Origin: Sciurus carolinensis
Taxonomy: Eukaryota > Chordata > Mammalia > Rodentia > Sciuridae
Length of the DNA: 64,000 nucleotides
Direction of reading: 5' to 3'
Assembly (NCBI RefSeq): GCF_902686445.1
Contig: NC_062232.1
Location: forward strand, 14,739,105-14,803,104
Position 1 is the first letter of the stretch. Each line of letters begins with the position of its first letter. Shown here piece by piece: positions 42,729 through 54,645 of the stretch. Under the pieces are notes generated by a model that worked only from the letters and a program-made list of their open reading frames with translations, did not search any database and was not told where the DNA came from. The position numbers and the translations under genes were made by a program.

Positions 42729-44934
42729 CTAAAACGAAAATAAAGTCAATTGTTACAGGGAAAAACAGGAGTGAGAAAGGTTCTTACATTATGTCACAAG
42801 TACCACTTTTTCTTAAAAATCATTCTTTCCATCTAGGTTATCCTTCATCTTTTACAAAGGCCATTTACATCCTTTGGCCATTCAATAAAGAGGATTCAAA
42901 CCGAATGAAACAATCATTTTCTCCTTAGTTTAACAAGCTAGCGAGCGGGAGAAAGAAACATGATTTTTCTTTTTCCCTTCAACAACTACATCCATAAATC
43001 TTTAAAAAGCTATAGAAAGAAGATGAAAGGAAGAATTCTCTTTTTCCACAAATCCAAGTCCATTTTAGTAGATAAAACATTCTTGCAGTCTCAACACAAA
43101 AGGCAGTTATCACAAGGTATAACAGCCTCAGGCAAATGAATGCTGGTCATTGATTCCAGAAGACAAGAGGGGGCAGGCTCCTTCTCTGCTTGTGCCACAG
43201 TAGTAGTCCGGTTATCAGCTCTCACCCTTAATGTTAGTTTGGAAACTCCTTAGAGAAAAGACCAAATTTATACTTCTCCAGATAACTCACAGAGTACAGC
43301 CCCATTCTGTTTCCAGGGTCATCATTATATTCTGCAGCTGTCAGTCTGTTCATCCACTTATTCCATTGCCATTCAGAGCAACTAGATCCTGAGGCTACAT
43401 CAGTGAACATGGCAGAAATGGGCCGTGTCCTTGGAGAGTTTACATCCCAGTGACTGATGCTCAGAGAAATAGAAGATCATTCATGTGTCTAACACATGTC
43501 CAGAGGGAGGCCTCTGACTTTCCTTTACCAACCTCTTCAATGAATGATCATGCCAAGGGGTTACCAAGTTCTGTAGAGATCTGGGGATTTACAAACCAAG
43601 TATAGATGTGCGTGGGATGCTCAGAGGAAAGGCTAGCAGACAGGGGCTGACCCTGAGCACCATTATTGCTATTGACTAGGACAATACCATTTCTTCTAAG
43701 TATACTGTTTTAAATGCTATGGCAGGTATGACCTTCCCAAACCGTTCCCCATTCTCCCTTCTAACAGAGCCCCAGTTTTATTCTAGAACAATGTGCCCAG
43801 TTCCTGGGCTGAACCACAATTGCCTATGACTGGTCTAGAGGCAGCTATGTAGCCCACTTTGGGTCACTGGGAAATAAAGGGAAGTCTACAGAGAGCTTCT
43901 GGGAAAGAGATTTCCTCTCTGTTTAGAAAAGGATGAGTGAGAAGAAGGTCTTTTGTGTTACATTTCTCTGCCTTCTGGCTTGAAAAGCTGTTGGGTAATG
44001 AGAGGATACCTGGAGTTATAGTAGCCAACTTAGGACTACAAGAGGAGGCATGGCCGTGAGGGGAGATCTTGAGGGTGGAAGAGTCAAAAAATGGGAAGGG
44101 CTTGGGTAGCTAACAACCCCAATGAGCTCCCCATCAACCAAGCAATGACCAAGTTCCCAGACTTCTTGTCATGTGGCTTTAACAAATCCCTATTATTTTG
44201 GTGAATTTCTATCAGATATTCTGTATTTGCAGCTGAAAGCATCCTAACTGCCATAACTGCAAATATGCTGGCTCAGGACAGGGAAGTTAAAAATAAAATT
44301 ATGTATGGTGCCCTGCCCCCTGTATTTGGGGGAGAACTTTTGCCAATGATTATAATAAATAGTTAGGCTGTGTGACAGCTTTGTTCTATTAATGAGCAGG
44401 CAGGTGTTATCTGCAAACTATTTCGTTTAGTGGACTATGCAAAACAAAGCACAAGTCACTGGTCAGGAGAAGTCATTAAAATATACCTGGAATTATATTA
44501 AGTGACATTATTCTAGCACCTGGTGAATGAATAATAACTCAATTTACTCCTCTTATCAGGGCAAGATAAGAATAATCAAAGGTTAACCATCTGCAAAGAT
44601 AGCTCAGAGTGAAACATCAGTGGTACCTGGAGGCCAAGCAGAAGCCCACTAGTATCTAGCACCTGGGTGAGAGTCATAAAGAGACCCACTTCTCCAGCCA
44701 GCTCCATGGGGTGTCATGAAAATCTGGGTCAGGGGATGAACTGGCTCACTGAACTGGCCATTCTCAGGGGCCTTCCCTTTAAATGATCTTATATTCCTAA
44801 CAGGTTCTCCTTCATATTCCACCCCAGGACTTATCTCTACCAACTCCATGTTGTCTGAAATGGAAATTTCCCATTACACAGTTGGATTGATGCAAAATGT
44901 CATTATCTGACATTAACATTCCTCAATCTTTTTA

Positions 44935-45204
44935 GTTAGATGATGTTTTTATCAGTGCATTATAGTTATACATAATAGTGGGGTTCATTTTGACATAGTT
45001 ATACATGCATGGAATATAATTTGCTTCATTTCAATACCCAGTACTTCCACTTTCCTCCCTGGTCCCCTTTCTCTACTCTACCAGTCTTCCTTCTATTTAT
45101 TTATTGGTTTGTTTTGTTTATTTTCATTTTTAGTGCACTATAGTTATACATAACAGTGGGGTTCATTTTGACATATTATTGGTACATTTAGATATATATA
45201 AAAG
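44935..45204 (-). mobile_element. Sciurid L1 3' UTR, antisense, left part
   Basis: It shows the reverse complement of an L1 tail (GTTCATTTTGACATAGTTAT, GGAATATAATTTGCTTC) and a partial second copy (ATAGTTATACATAACAG from about 45130). The sequence resumes after the LTR at 45761. Confidence 0.6.
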
Positions 45205-45760
45205 TGAAGCCAGAATTGGGGACAGGCAGTTAGTGTAGAAATAGGGGATCGGGTCAAATTGAGGAAATGGAGGCCATGAAAGCCATCTGCTTCTGGAAGT
45301 TGGAGACTGCCCCGGGGGAGAATGAAATGTCAAGGATCTCCAGAGCCCATTGATTACCAAGTTTACCTGCCCTTATCAAGGACTGCAGGCAAGGAGCTGC
45401 TAATGAATGTCCCCTGTGCCCTTGCCTGACCAATCACTTTGGCCCTCCCCCTGCCCATTCACTTCTCACTTTATGCATCTCACCTGCAAAACTAGGCCTA
45501 GTCAGTAGACAGGAAGGAGAGATAAGGGGGGAGAGAACTGGAGAACAAAAGAGACCTTAACCTATAAAAGATGTAGGGTGCACTCACCTCTTGGGACTTT
45601 ATAACGTTATCCATGGCCCCCTTCTCCCTCCCAGGAGAAGTCTGTATTATTACTACTTTTAAATAAAACCTGCTTAATATGCTTACCTTGGTGTGCTTCT
45701 CTAGTGTTCAAACTTCAACATTAGAGGGAGCAGAACTCATCACCAGTAAACGGGGTATCA
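45205..45760 (+). mobile_element. Solitary endogenous retroviral LTR
   Basis: This 556-bp unit begins TG and ends CA and is flanked by AAAG on both sides (45201-45204, 45761-45764), a 4-bp target duplication typical of gammaretrovirus-like (class I) elements. It has a TATA box (TATAAAA, 45563-45569) and a poly(A) signal (AATAAA, 45662-45667) in U3-R-U5 order, then a U5-like end. No internal retroviral genes or second LTR were seen in the window, so it is a solo LTR left by recombination. It is antisense to SH3KBP1 and lies inside an L1 tail. The exact family is not named. Confidence 0.68.
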
Positions 45761-45965
45761 AAAGTAGAATTTGTTGTGATATCTTTTTTTTTTTTTTGCG
45801 GTGCTGGGGATTGAACCCAGGGACAAGTGTGCAAGCACTCTACCAACCGAGCTATCTCCCCAGCCCTTGTTGTGATATCTTAATATATGTACATAGCATA
45901 ATTTGGTCAATTTCATTCCACAGTTCCCTCCTGTTTCCTATCCCTCCTCTCCCCTGCCTCACTCT
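45761..45965 (-). mobile_element. L1 3' UTR, antisense, right part with ID
   Basis: Continuation of an antisense L1 tail (CATAGCATAATTTGGTCAAT, pyrimidine-rich end), split by an ID at 45786-45866. Confidence 0.55.
45786..45866 (-). mobile_element. ID element (short type), reverse
   Basis: The reverse short ID has a perfect 15-bp target duplication, TTGTTGTGATATCTT, at 45771-45785 and 45867-45881. It has lost a few bases in the middle of the body. Confidence 0.95.
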
Positions 45966-45969
45966 TTGA

Positions 45970-46395
45970 AATCAGTTTTTCTCTGATCACAAAAGCAATA
46001 CATGCTCAATACCTAATGTTTTTTAAAAAAGAAGAAGTTGTTAACAACAAAAAAATGTCAACTATAATCTTACCACATTGGGACAACAACTGTTAGTATT
46101 TTGGTATGTTTTCCTCTAGGTCTTTTTAAAACAGAGAGCATAGCTCATAGCATATGTAATATTGCAATCTGTTTATTTCACTTAACCTTACATGCCATGT
46201 CTCTAAAAACTCTTCATAAATATTTTGAATGCTGTAATAATCTATAACACTGCCACTGATCATTTATTTACTCAATCTCTTATTGTTGGATAATTAGTGT
46301 CCAAATCATTCCCCCTTTTATGTTTCGCTATTACAGAAAAGTGCTGAACAAATATCCTTGCATGTACTTTACATACAATGAGTTTAGCAGGTTAT
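45970..46395 (-). mobile_element. Old LINE (L1/HAL1-like), antisense
   Basis: ATCACAAAAGCAATACATGC, TTGCAATCTGTTTATTTCAC and CATTTATTTACTCAATCTCT fit an old LINE tail in reverse. Confidence 0.6.
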
Positions 46396-46801
46396 CTATG
46401 GAGACCCCTGACTACTCTGGAAAAAAGGAGTAAGGCCCAGGACAGGGTGGGTTTGCTGATGGTAGTAAAGGTGGTTGGGGAGGGCAGGTAACACAATGTA
46501 AAGAGGAAGCCTGGGGGAGGGGAGAGGACAAGAGAGGAGAGGGAGCCTGAGGAGCAGATGCTGAGCAGACAGCCAGCAGAGGGAGGTAGAAGAGAAGGCT
46601 ATTAAAAGTTCCAGTGAATAGGTCATTGCCAAGGGCCTTGGCTGGGAGTTCCTGGGACTGAGCTGGACAACTTAGATCATCACCCTATCCCGAGAAACTA
46701 AAACAAGCTTTGGAAGCAAACACTGAGCAGGATAAAGTGATTAGAGAACAATTAAAGATTAACTAACTGCATCTTGGCTGCACAGCAGACTTACCTGGAC
46801 A

Positions 46802-46803
<2 letters not shown>
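46396..46803. other. Purine-rich intron sequence
   Basis: The plus strand is rich in GGA/GAG runs (for example GGGGGAGGGGAGAGGAC near 46512). No repeat family was recognised. Confidence 0.5.

Positions 46804-46804
<1 letters not shown>

Positions 46805-46832
<28 letters not shown>
46805..46832 (+). repeat. (AC)14 microsatellite
   Basis: An uninterrupted AC run. Confidence 0.95.
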
Positions 46833-48080
46833 CTTGCCTCTGGATCCCACTCCATGGATGGACTCAACTGATCTGGTGTGAAGGCTGGGTATGGGTAGGT
46901 TTAAGTCTCCCTGAGTGATATGATATGTAGCAAAGTGTGAAAAGCACTGCTTCAGCAGAGGTAGAGGCTGAGAGGAGGGAGGGATAAGGAAGGATTTGAC
47001 CAAGTGGAGGTATGGAGAGGGGAAGCCACTGGGTGAATGGTGGAACATACTAGGGTGTTCCCAGTGAGTGAAGAGCCTGTAGGGAAAGGTTGTAGGGGGT
47101 AATCTCATCATTATGATGGGTCTTCCAATGTCAGGCTGAGGAGTACTGGCCTGATTTGGGGGATGACATAGGTCCTGGAACACTGGCTGGAAGTGGTGGC
47201 CAAAAGCTTGGGTGATTGGCAACAAGTCAGGTACACTGCAGCTGGAGAGAGGAGTGACCTAGCAAGCAGAATAGCATGGGAGAGGGGCAATGGAGTGAGG
47301 GGAGCAGATGGGACAGTTTCGTGCCCACCTTGGGATGGACTTGGCATGTCCACTGGCACATAGATATGGCCAAGTTCACATCAGGAAACTTCTGCTGCAA
47401 TTCTAGGGAGGACAGCCTCTTCACTCCCCACCCACCCTTCTCAGCCTACTCAAATAATTAAGTCCACCTGGGAGCTTAGGGTTTGACAATGTTTGAGGTG
47501 GCAGTCTATAATGAATTATGCTTTCAAAATGACTCAGAGGCATGGTGTCTGTCACCCACACTTAATCTGTGAGCCCCAGGAGGTCAGGAACTTATCTTTG
47601 CATTCTCAAAGTCTAGCACATTTCTGGAAAAAAAAGCACCCAGATATTCTATTAGTGAAGGAATGAGAGAATAAATGAATAAACCATCTCAGGGAAAGCT
47701 TTTAGTTTAGAAGTGTAGCTTAGAGAGATGGCTTCTAGCAGAACACGAGGCAGCAGTGTCAGGGCAGAAGGCAGCATTCTGTGCTATGGCTCCAGGGAAA
47801 GCTTGGCTGCCCACTTCGCTTTATTGGCTAAGGTCTGCACTAAATAGACCCAAGCATGTTGGCACCTGGCCACACTTAGCAAGCATCTCCACGACAGATG
47901 GCCGAGATGACTGCCTTATTTCTGTCATTGAGAGTAAGAGGAGGGTCAGAGTCCCTCAGGAGGAGCCTCTCTTAGCCTCCTAATGAACATTTCAACCAAG
48001 TTTCACTTTCCACATTTTTAGCTTTACAAGAGCACTTTTTTTGAAACAAGAACCAAACTGAACTGCCATAAAGACAAAGA

Positions 48081-48180
48081 TGTGGGCCATGGATGTCACT
48101 CAGTGGTAGAATTTGCCTAGCATGCACGAGGCTTTGGGTTTGATCCCCAGCACCACAACAAAACAAAACAAGACAAAAAA
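48081..48180 (+). mobile_element. ID element, diverged
   Basis: It has GTCACTCAGTGGTAGAATTT and GGGTTTGATCCCCAGCACCA, and an A-rich tail (AACAAAACAAAACAAGAC). Confidence 0.85.
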
Positions 48181-50539
48181 ACCACACACCATGTATGAGG
48201 TCACTTGCTGAAAAAGGAACCTCATGTTATACTTCCACAGACCACAAACTACAACATACTTCTGCTTTCTGATAGTAAAGGGGACAAACTCTTCAATGCT
48301 GTCACATAACTTTTCAATGGCACAGAGCATGCTCCTCATGACTGTGGCCATGGCAGCTGTGATTAAGGTAGAATTTCCATGACTAACTCATTGTGGTGCA
48401 AAGAAAATGTCCCAATTTTCATGGTGGGTTTTGAAATGAATCAAGCTGAAACTTGATACGAGCTTTCTCAGCCTAGCTGGGAATTTTTCCTCCTAATAGA
48501 AAATGATTTTAATGCCCATAAACTAGTCCAAAACTATTAAACTGGCAAGTGCTGGGGCATTTTTTAAAAGTTTCATAAGGATGAGAGGCTCTTGGCTCTT
48601 GTGAAAGTTGGAAGAAAACCCCTCTACAGACATATGGGGATAATTGATGTTGGACATGATAGAATTGGCTTGGAAAAGGCCCTGGGCTCTTCATGGCACA
48701 AGGAATTGCCCATTTTCCATGAACTTCGGTCACACCCTATTTACTTCAATTAGAAAATGTAGCCTCGTTTTCCGTGGATGGGAGGAATGGTACCAGTGAC
48801 CACAGGTGACCTAAAGCACATCCACTGAAAATGCAGAGAAGGAATAGTCAAAAGTCTGAGACAGATCAGCTGTCGCCAGTGGAACTATTTGGGAACTCTT
48901 AAATGGCCCTGTTGATTCATTATAGCTCACTGCTCTGGACTTGAAAAGGAGCCCTACGATGGAAGTTTGTTACATTTGAAGCCTGGCAACATCACTACCT
49001 CCCAATAATTCTGGAAGCCATTCCTTGTTCTCCATATCCCTGTCTTAGATCATTAAAGCTGACTGAATTTCTTGCCTGGAACCACTGTAATACATTTCTC
49101 ACTTTATGCCCCTTGCCACTCCATGTGCTGCCACCAGAGAGAAATGTATCAAGTGCCTGAGTATGTCTAACTAACTCCTTCTATGCCATAGAGGCTGGGC
49201 ACAACTGAGACCTCTTCCAAGAAGTCAGACTGCACCCTAAGGCCTGGATTGAGTGCTTCCCCACTCACCCATCACTCTGATCTCAGCATTTAGTGCCCTG
49301 TACTAACATTCCTTATTGATTTATCTGACTCCTCCACCAGCCAGGAAATAAACGATAGCTTTTATCTCTGTTTTCCCAGGTCTACTATCATTCCTAGCTT
49401 GTGGTGAGTGTTCAATAGATGATTATTGAAAAAATTAACAAACAGCTGTTCTGGGCTTCAATTTTTTTCCATCATAAAACAATAAGAGAATTATCTGAGC
49501 CATCAGCTTCACAGGGTTATTCTCTTAGAAATGAGAGATTATGTGAAAACCCTTTCAAAAATCATCTAGGCAGAGTTTTGTTTTCAGACTATTAATGGAG
49601 TTGTGGGATTTGAGAACATGGATCTAAGAGCAAAGCTAGGAATCCTCCTACCTCCTTTTTTTAAAGATTTAAAATGAGAAAACCCAAAACCCATAGGGCT
49701 GCAGGTACTTTTTCTGCAATGAAGCAGCATCATAAGGCATTCTGGACAGCAGAAGGAAAATATCACCATGCACATTAGTCATTTGACTAAGGTGGAAATC
49801 TGTGCAGGCCACAAGATGGGCCCATTATTAGGGTGTAAATGAGTACCTGTGTTAGTTCAGTCACAGACAGGAAAATTAGCAATGATTAGTATCTTCAGGA
49901 AAATAGACCTTCCAAAGTGTTTAGGGATAGTGCAGATTAGTTTTACATTGGTATTTATAATCCAGATATGAAGTTTGCAGGACACAAGTGGCCAAAAGTA
50001 CACAAGTTTTGAAACCCACATGCCAGTCACCCCACTACTCCCTGCTTCACACATACACATGTCCATTTCATCCTCACAAAAACCCATGCTGAATGGGCAC
50101 TACTCTATCCCATGAAGGGAGAGATGGAAGGTCAGAGTTTAGAAAACTTTTGCTTAAGGACTCTACCAGAAAATGACATGGCTCCTACATACAGATTTAT
50201 GTCCATGGGATTCTTTCTAAGACAGAACACCAAACAGATGGCAGGATTTCTGCACTATTCATTCAACTGTGAATTCTGAGAACTGTTTCCACAACAATAA
50301 TTGTCTTTTGTGAAAAGAACTACTCTGTACTCTAATAACAAACTTGCCTTTTTTTAATTTCATATAAATATGTTTTGAAATGGGCAGAAAAAGGGACTGG
50401 CTTCTTTGAGGAAATTTCTGGCAAGAAATGAAAGTTATCAGGCAAGTTAAGGGGGACTGTATGGGTATTAGGTACAAAGTACGTTTACACGTCACTCAAT
50501 AAGTGATAAGTTTTCTCTGATATGCAGAAGCTAATCCAA

Positions 50540-50890
50540 AAAAGGCAGGTGTTTAAAAAAAAAACAAGAGAAAGATCAGTGGAATTGATGAAGGGGAATA
50601 AAGGGAAGGGAGGAGAGATGGGATTAAGGAAAGACAGCAGAATGAATCTGACTTGACTTTCCTATGTACATATTCATTCCTATGTACCTATATTCATTCC
50701 TATGAATATACCCCAATGAATCTCACCATCATGTATATCCACAAGACACTAATTTTTATTTTATTTTTATTTATTTATTTATTTTTTTGCAGTGCTGGGG
50801 ATTGAACCCAGGGCCTTGTGCTTGCAAGGCAAGCGCTCTACCAACTGAGCTATCTCCCCAGCCCGACACTAATTTTTAAAACCTACAAAT
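50540..50890 (+). mobile_element. Sciurid L1 3' UTR, with ID insertion
   Basis: Purine-rich AAGGGAAGGGAGGAGAG, then CAGCAGAATGAATCTGACTT and AATCTCACCATCATGTATAT, fit an L1 tail on the plus strand. A short ttcattcctatg motif occurs repeatedly at 50670-50703. Confidence 0.65.
50759..50864 (-). mobile_element. ID element (short type), reverse
   Basis: The nearly intact reverse short ID has a perfect 14-bp target duplication, GACACTAATTTTTA, at 50745-50758 and 50865-50878. Confidence 0.95.
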
Positions 50891-51195
50891 AAATAGCAGA
50901 AAGATCAGTAGAGTAGAGCGAAGGGAGCAGGGAAGGGAAAGGGCAAGTACTGGAGACTGAATTAGAGCAAATTATATTCCATGCTTTTATCATTATATCA
51001 AAATGAATCCTAGGGGCTGGGGTTGTGGCTCTGTGGTAGAGCACTTGCCTAGCATGCCTGAGGCACTGGGTTTGATCCTCAGCACCACATAAAAATGAAT
51101 AAATAAAATAAAGATATTGTATTCATCTACACTAAAATTTTTTAAAAAACGGATCCTAATGTTATATATAACTAAAAAGAACCAATAGAAAATTT
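50891..51195 (+). mobile_element. L1 3' UTR of another subfamily, with ID insertion
   Basis: AAAGATCAGTAGAGTAGAGC, AATTATATTCCATGC and the later AATGTTATATATAACTA resemble the L1 tail found in reverse at 44935-45110. Confidence 0.6.
51014..51150 (+). mobile_element. ID element, extended type
   Basis: GGCTGGGGTTGTGGCTCTGT, GCACTTGCCTAGCATGCCTG and a 3' part ending GTATTCATCTACACTAAA interrupt the L1 tail. Confidence 0.9.
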
Positions 51196-51879
51196 TAAAA
51201 AAAGAATAAGAGAGGGAGATAGCTGGTTTAGTTACTCATTAATTCAAACATTTATTAAGTATCTACTTCATGCCAGGCAAAATGGATAGTTTTGAGAATA
51301 AAAGCAAAATTGCTCTTATTAGTGCTTTTCAAAAGAATTTGCAGTCACAATGGAAGTCACCTCTATCTGTACTATCCAATATGGCAGCCACTAGCTCCAC
51401 ATAACTACTGAGTAGTATATGGAGCATAGATGAGTACAACTATTTAAATGAAATTTAAATAGTCACATGTGGCAACAAAGATCTATATTATAACCCTGCA
51501 TCTTGGTATTTCTTTTCATTTACCCTCAGTCCTTTCATTCAGTGTATATTTACTGAACATATACTATTAGCCAGGCACTGGGCTAGGCATAGGGGGATAC
51601 AGGGATGGAACAAATAGCCATGATACCTGCCCACATATAGTTTAGAACCCTCTGAGACACACATTTATATGCATAATTACAAATTCTGCTGGTTATCATG
51701 AAAGAAAGATAAAAGATAAAATTAGCAATGACAGCACAGGAACATAATAGGGGTCACATCTTAGGAGAGGGAGTGATTTTCTTGGACTAATGCCAAGCAA
51801 TGTTAAGCGGGAAAAAGTGGATTTCTACATTTGCATTCCTTTAAAATTGCTCAGTATAGGCCCAAATTTGCTATGCAAA

Positions 51880-52080
51880 ACATTTTAATAAATTATATAC
51901 TTCTTTATTGGAAATAATTGTTGAACTATTAGTCACAGGAACATAAACTGACACAACCTTTCTGTAATGCCATTTAGCAATACATATCACAAAATGTAAA
52001 TACATACACCTCCAGATACATCAATAATGCTTCTAGAAATTAATCCACAGAAATATTTGTGAAAGCATAAAATGGTATAT
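51880..52080 (+). mobile_element. Old LINE fragment
   Basis: TGCCATTTAGCAATACATAT and TTCTAGAAATTAATCCACAG fit an old L1/HAL1 ORF2-end region. Confidence 0.5.
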
Positions 52081-53384
52081 TTCTGAGGCCAGTGGTTTTC
52101 AGACTGTTTTGCCTTGTGTACTTCCTAAAATAATTGTGAAAACCCATGTATTTCCCCTCACAACCTTAAATTGACATCTAAAATTTTACATAAATTTTAG
52201 TTACACAAGATGTAATTTTTGCAGTATGCTAAACGTTGACATTTCAAAATATAATTTAGGTTGCTTGCTTAAATGTATTCATTCAATATATTTTTTAATA
52301 ACACAGCAATTGACCACTATTGTCCACTTAAAAATACTATAAGATTTTAACAGTTGGAAATTTTACATCATTCCTTTTCCTTCTTGACTCCTTATTTTCC
52401 ATCATCTGGTCCTCAATTTATTCTAATGCAACCTGCTTTTAAATCTTTTGTTAATAATGTTATCATCTTTTTTCTGATATAAAAATGTATACAAATTGAA
52501 ATTTATGATATTTTTTCTTTTTTGAAATCATCAGGCTGTTAGTGTAAAAATACTTTTTTCTTCTGAACTGAGTTATTAAAATTATTAGCACAGAAATGAT
52601 CAAATCATATGCATGCATACATACCATGCATCTTTATACATAATTTTTAAGCACAGAAAAGTAGAATTTTATTGGGCTTTTTTTCTCCCCAATACTTAAT
52701 GATGTGTCTGGATGATTATTACTTAATGTCAAAATGAAATGACTTCATGTTGACCCTGTTTTTCATTTTAGAGATGTAAGTGCCAAGAAACTTTGTTCAC
52801 AGAAACAGAAATAGGTGAGAATGGCAAGAACTTTGTTATTACAATGTCACTCAGTTCTCTGACCTCATGAACTATATACTCAAATTCAGTGATCCTGCAT
52901 CATTGAGAATTATTTTTAACAACATATTAACAATTCGGTGGGTATCTCTTCCAAATTCATTGGAAGCAAAGAATTAGAAACCCACTGTTTAGTTAACAGA
53001 ATTTACAGAGCAAGCATTCAAATCCAAGCATACCGGAGACTACACAGTTTATCTGACATATCTCATGCCTTTCTTGATGACTCGGGAACTATCTCATCTC
53101 TGTATCATGGTTTGCTCTGGTAACTCAAACTTAGGATAGTTAACATTCTATCCTTTTACATTTCTCAGTAAGAATTTGCATTTTAAATAATCAAAATAAT
53201 TTTTAAAAGGGATGAGTAAATAATTTAAAAATCTATAAAAAGTCATGCATATACTCCTTATCAGTTACCTACACTTCCATAGGGCCAGCAAAATTCTTAT
53301 AAGTAAAAATCAGTAAGCCACAGAAAACCCTCAATTAGACCTTAGAAAGGATCACATTATCTACAGATTAATAAACTAACACAG

Positions 53385-53591
53385 AGCTGGATGCTGTGGC
53401 ACATTCCTATCATCCCAGAAACTTGGGAGGCTGAGGCAGGAGGATTATGAGTTCAAAGCCAGCCTCAGCAACTTAGTGAGGCCCTAAGCAACTCAGTGAG
53501 ACCCTGTACCTAAATAAAATACAAAATAGGGCTGGGGATGTGGCTCAGTGGTTGAGTGTACCAAAAAAAAAAAAAAAAGAAAGAAAGAAAG
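53385..53591 (+). mobile_element. B1-ID composite SINE
   Basis: The composite has a shortened ID end and an AAAG-rich tail. Target duplications AAACTAACACAG (53373-53384) and AAACTAACATGG (53592-53603) differ by two bases. Confidence 0.9.
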
Positions 53592-53806
53592 AAACTAACA
53601 TGGAAACTGAGCTCAGAGACAAACCATGGAACAAACTACAAAATTTTAAAGAAGATTCAGAGGCTAATAAGAGAATAGTTTTTTCAACGTCCAAAAAGCA
53701 GTTAAAAGAAATGGGAGTTAGAGAAACATGGATTATGAGGCTGGAGGGGGCTCCTTATAGTCATTTCATTCAAGCCCTTGGTTGAAAGATGAAAACCTAA
53801 GACCTA

Positions 53807-53875
53807 GGGCTGGAGGTATAGCTCAATGGTAGAGTACTTGCCCCTGGGTTCTATCCCAGTACCACAAATGAACAA
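53807..53875 (+). mobile_element. ID element, internally deleted
   Basis: GGGCTGGAGGTATAGCTCAA joins directly to TGCCCCTGGGTTCTATCCCA, so the middle of the tRNA-like body is missing. Confidence 0.8.
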
Positions 53876-54139
53876 ATACACAAACAGAAAAGACATAAAA
53901 TAAAAGACAAAAACAAACCCAAGACCCAGAGAGATGCAATGGTGTGCCAGATGGCCTGCTTCAACAAGGACAAGCAGCCTTGACAGAGGGTGTGTTTGCT
54001 TTTTGGACAGCAAGATGTACATGTCATTTCATCTTATTTGATAGCACTTACTTAGATTAAAAAAGAAACGGACACTCAAAACATGAAATGTTAATGGATA
54101 TGTGAAACAGTAATATCCTAATGTTCAAAACTACCTGGG

Positions 54140-54282
54140 GGGCTGGGGTTGTGGCTCAGTGGTAGAGCACTTGCCTAGCACACTTGAGGTGCTGGGTTCA
54201 ATCCTTAGCACCACATAAAAAATAAACAAATAAAATGGGGGTATCATGTTCATCTATAGCTAAAAATATATATTTTTAAAAA
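54140..54282 (+). mobile_element. ID element, extended type
   Basis: The complete extended ID (GGCTGGGGTTGTGGCTCAGT, GTATCATGTTCATCTATAGC) has AAAACTA-type flanks. Confidence 0.9.
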
Positions 54283-54549
54283 CTATATGGAAGCCGAAAT
54301 TATGCTGACTACAAAACTCAAGGAGGAAAGAGCTCCTGTCCCAAAGCCCAGAGCTCTTCTTACTCTACTGGGAGTTGTAGGAGTAGAGCCTCCTGAACTG
54401 CTTAGAGGGACTGAAAGGCTCCCATCCCCCAGTCTTGGAAACTAGATGAGTTGCTCTTCATTTGTAAAACTTGGGAGAAAAAAGACAACTGGGGTAAAAA
54501 GCATTTTAAGTGCTCTTAAAAATCTAATGTTCCATGACTGATTTAACTT

Positions 54550-54645
54550 TGTATATGTGTGTCGGGGGTGGGGGTTGTGGGGATGGCACCCGGGGCCTCA
54601 CAAATGTTAGGCAAGCACTCTATTACTGAGGTGGCTCCAACCCCT
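54550..54645 (-). mobile_element. ID element, reverse, old
   Basis: GGGCCTCACAAATGTTAGGCA and AGCACTCTATTACTGAGG mark a diverged reverse ID. Confidence 0.65.

Noticed and set aside
46803..47359. Minus-strand 140- and 82-codon frames
   Set aside because: One ends in a CA microsatellite, and both lie in purine-biased intron DNA with no recognisable protein.
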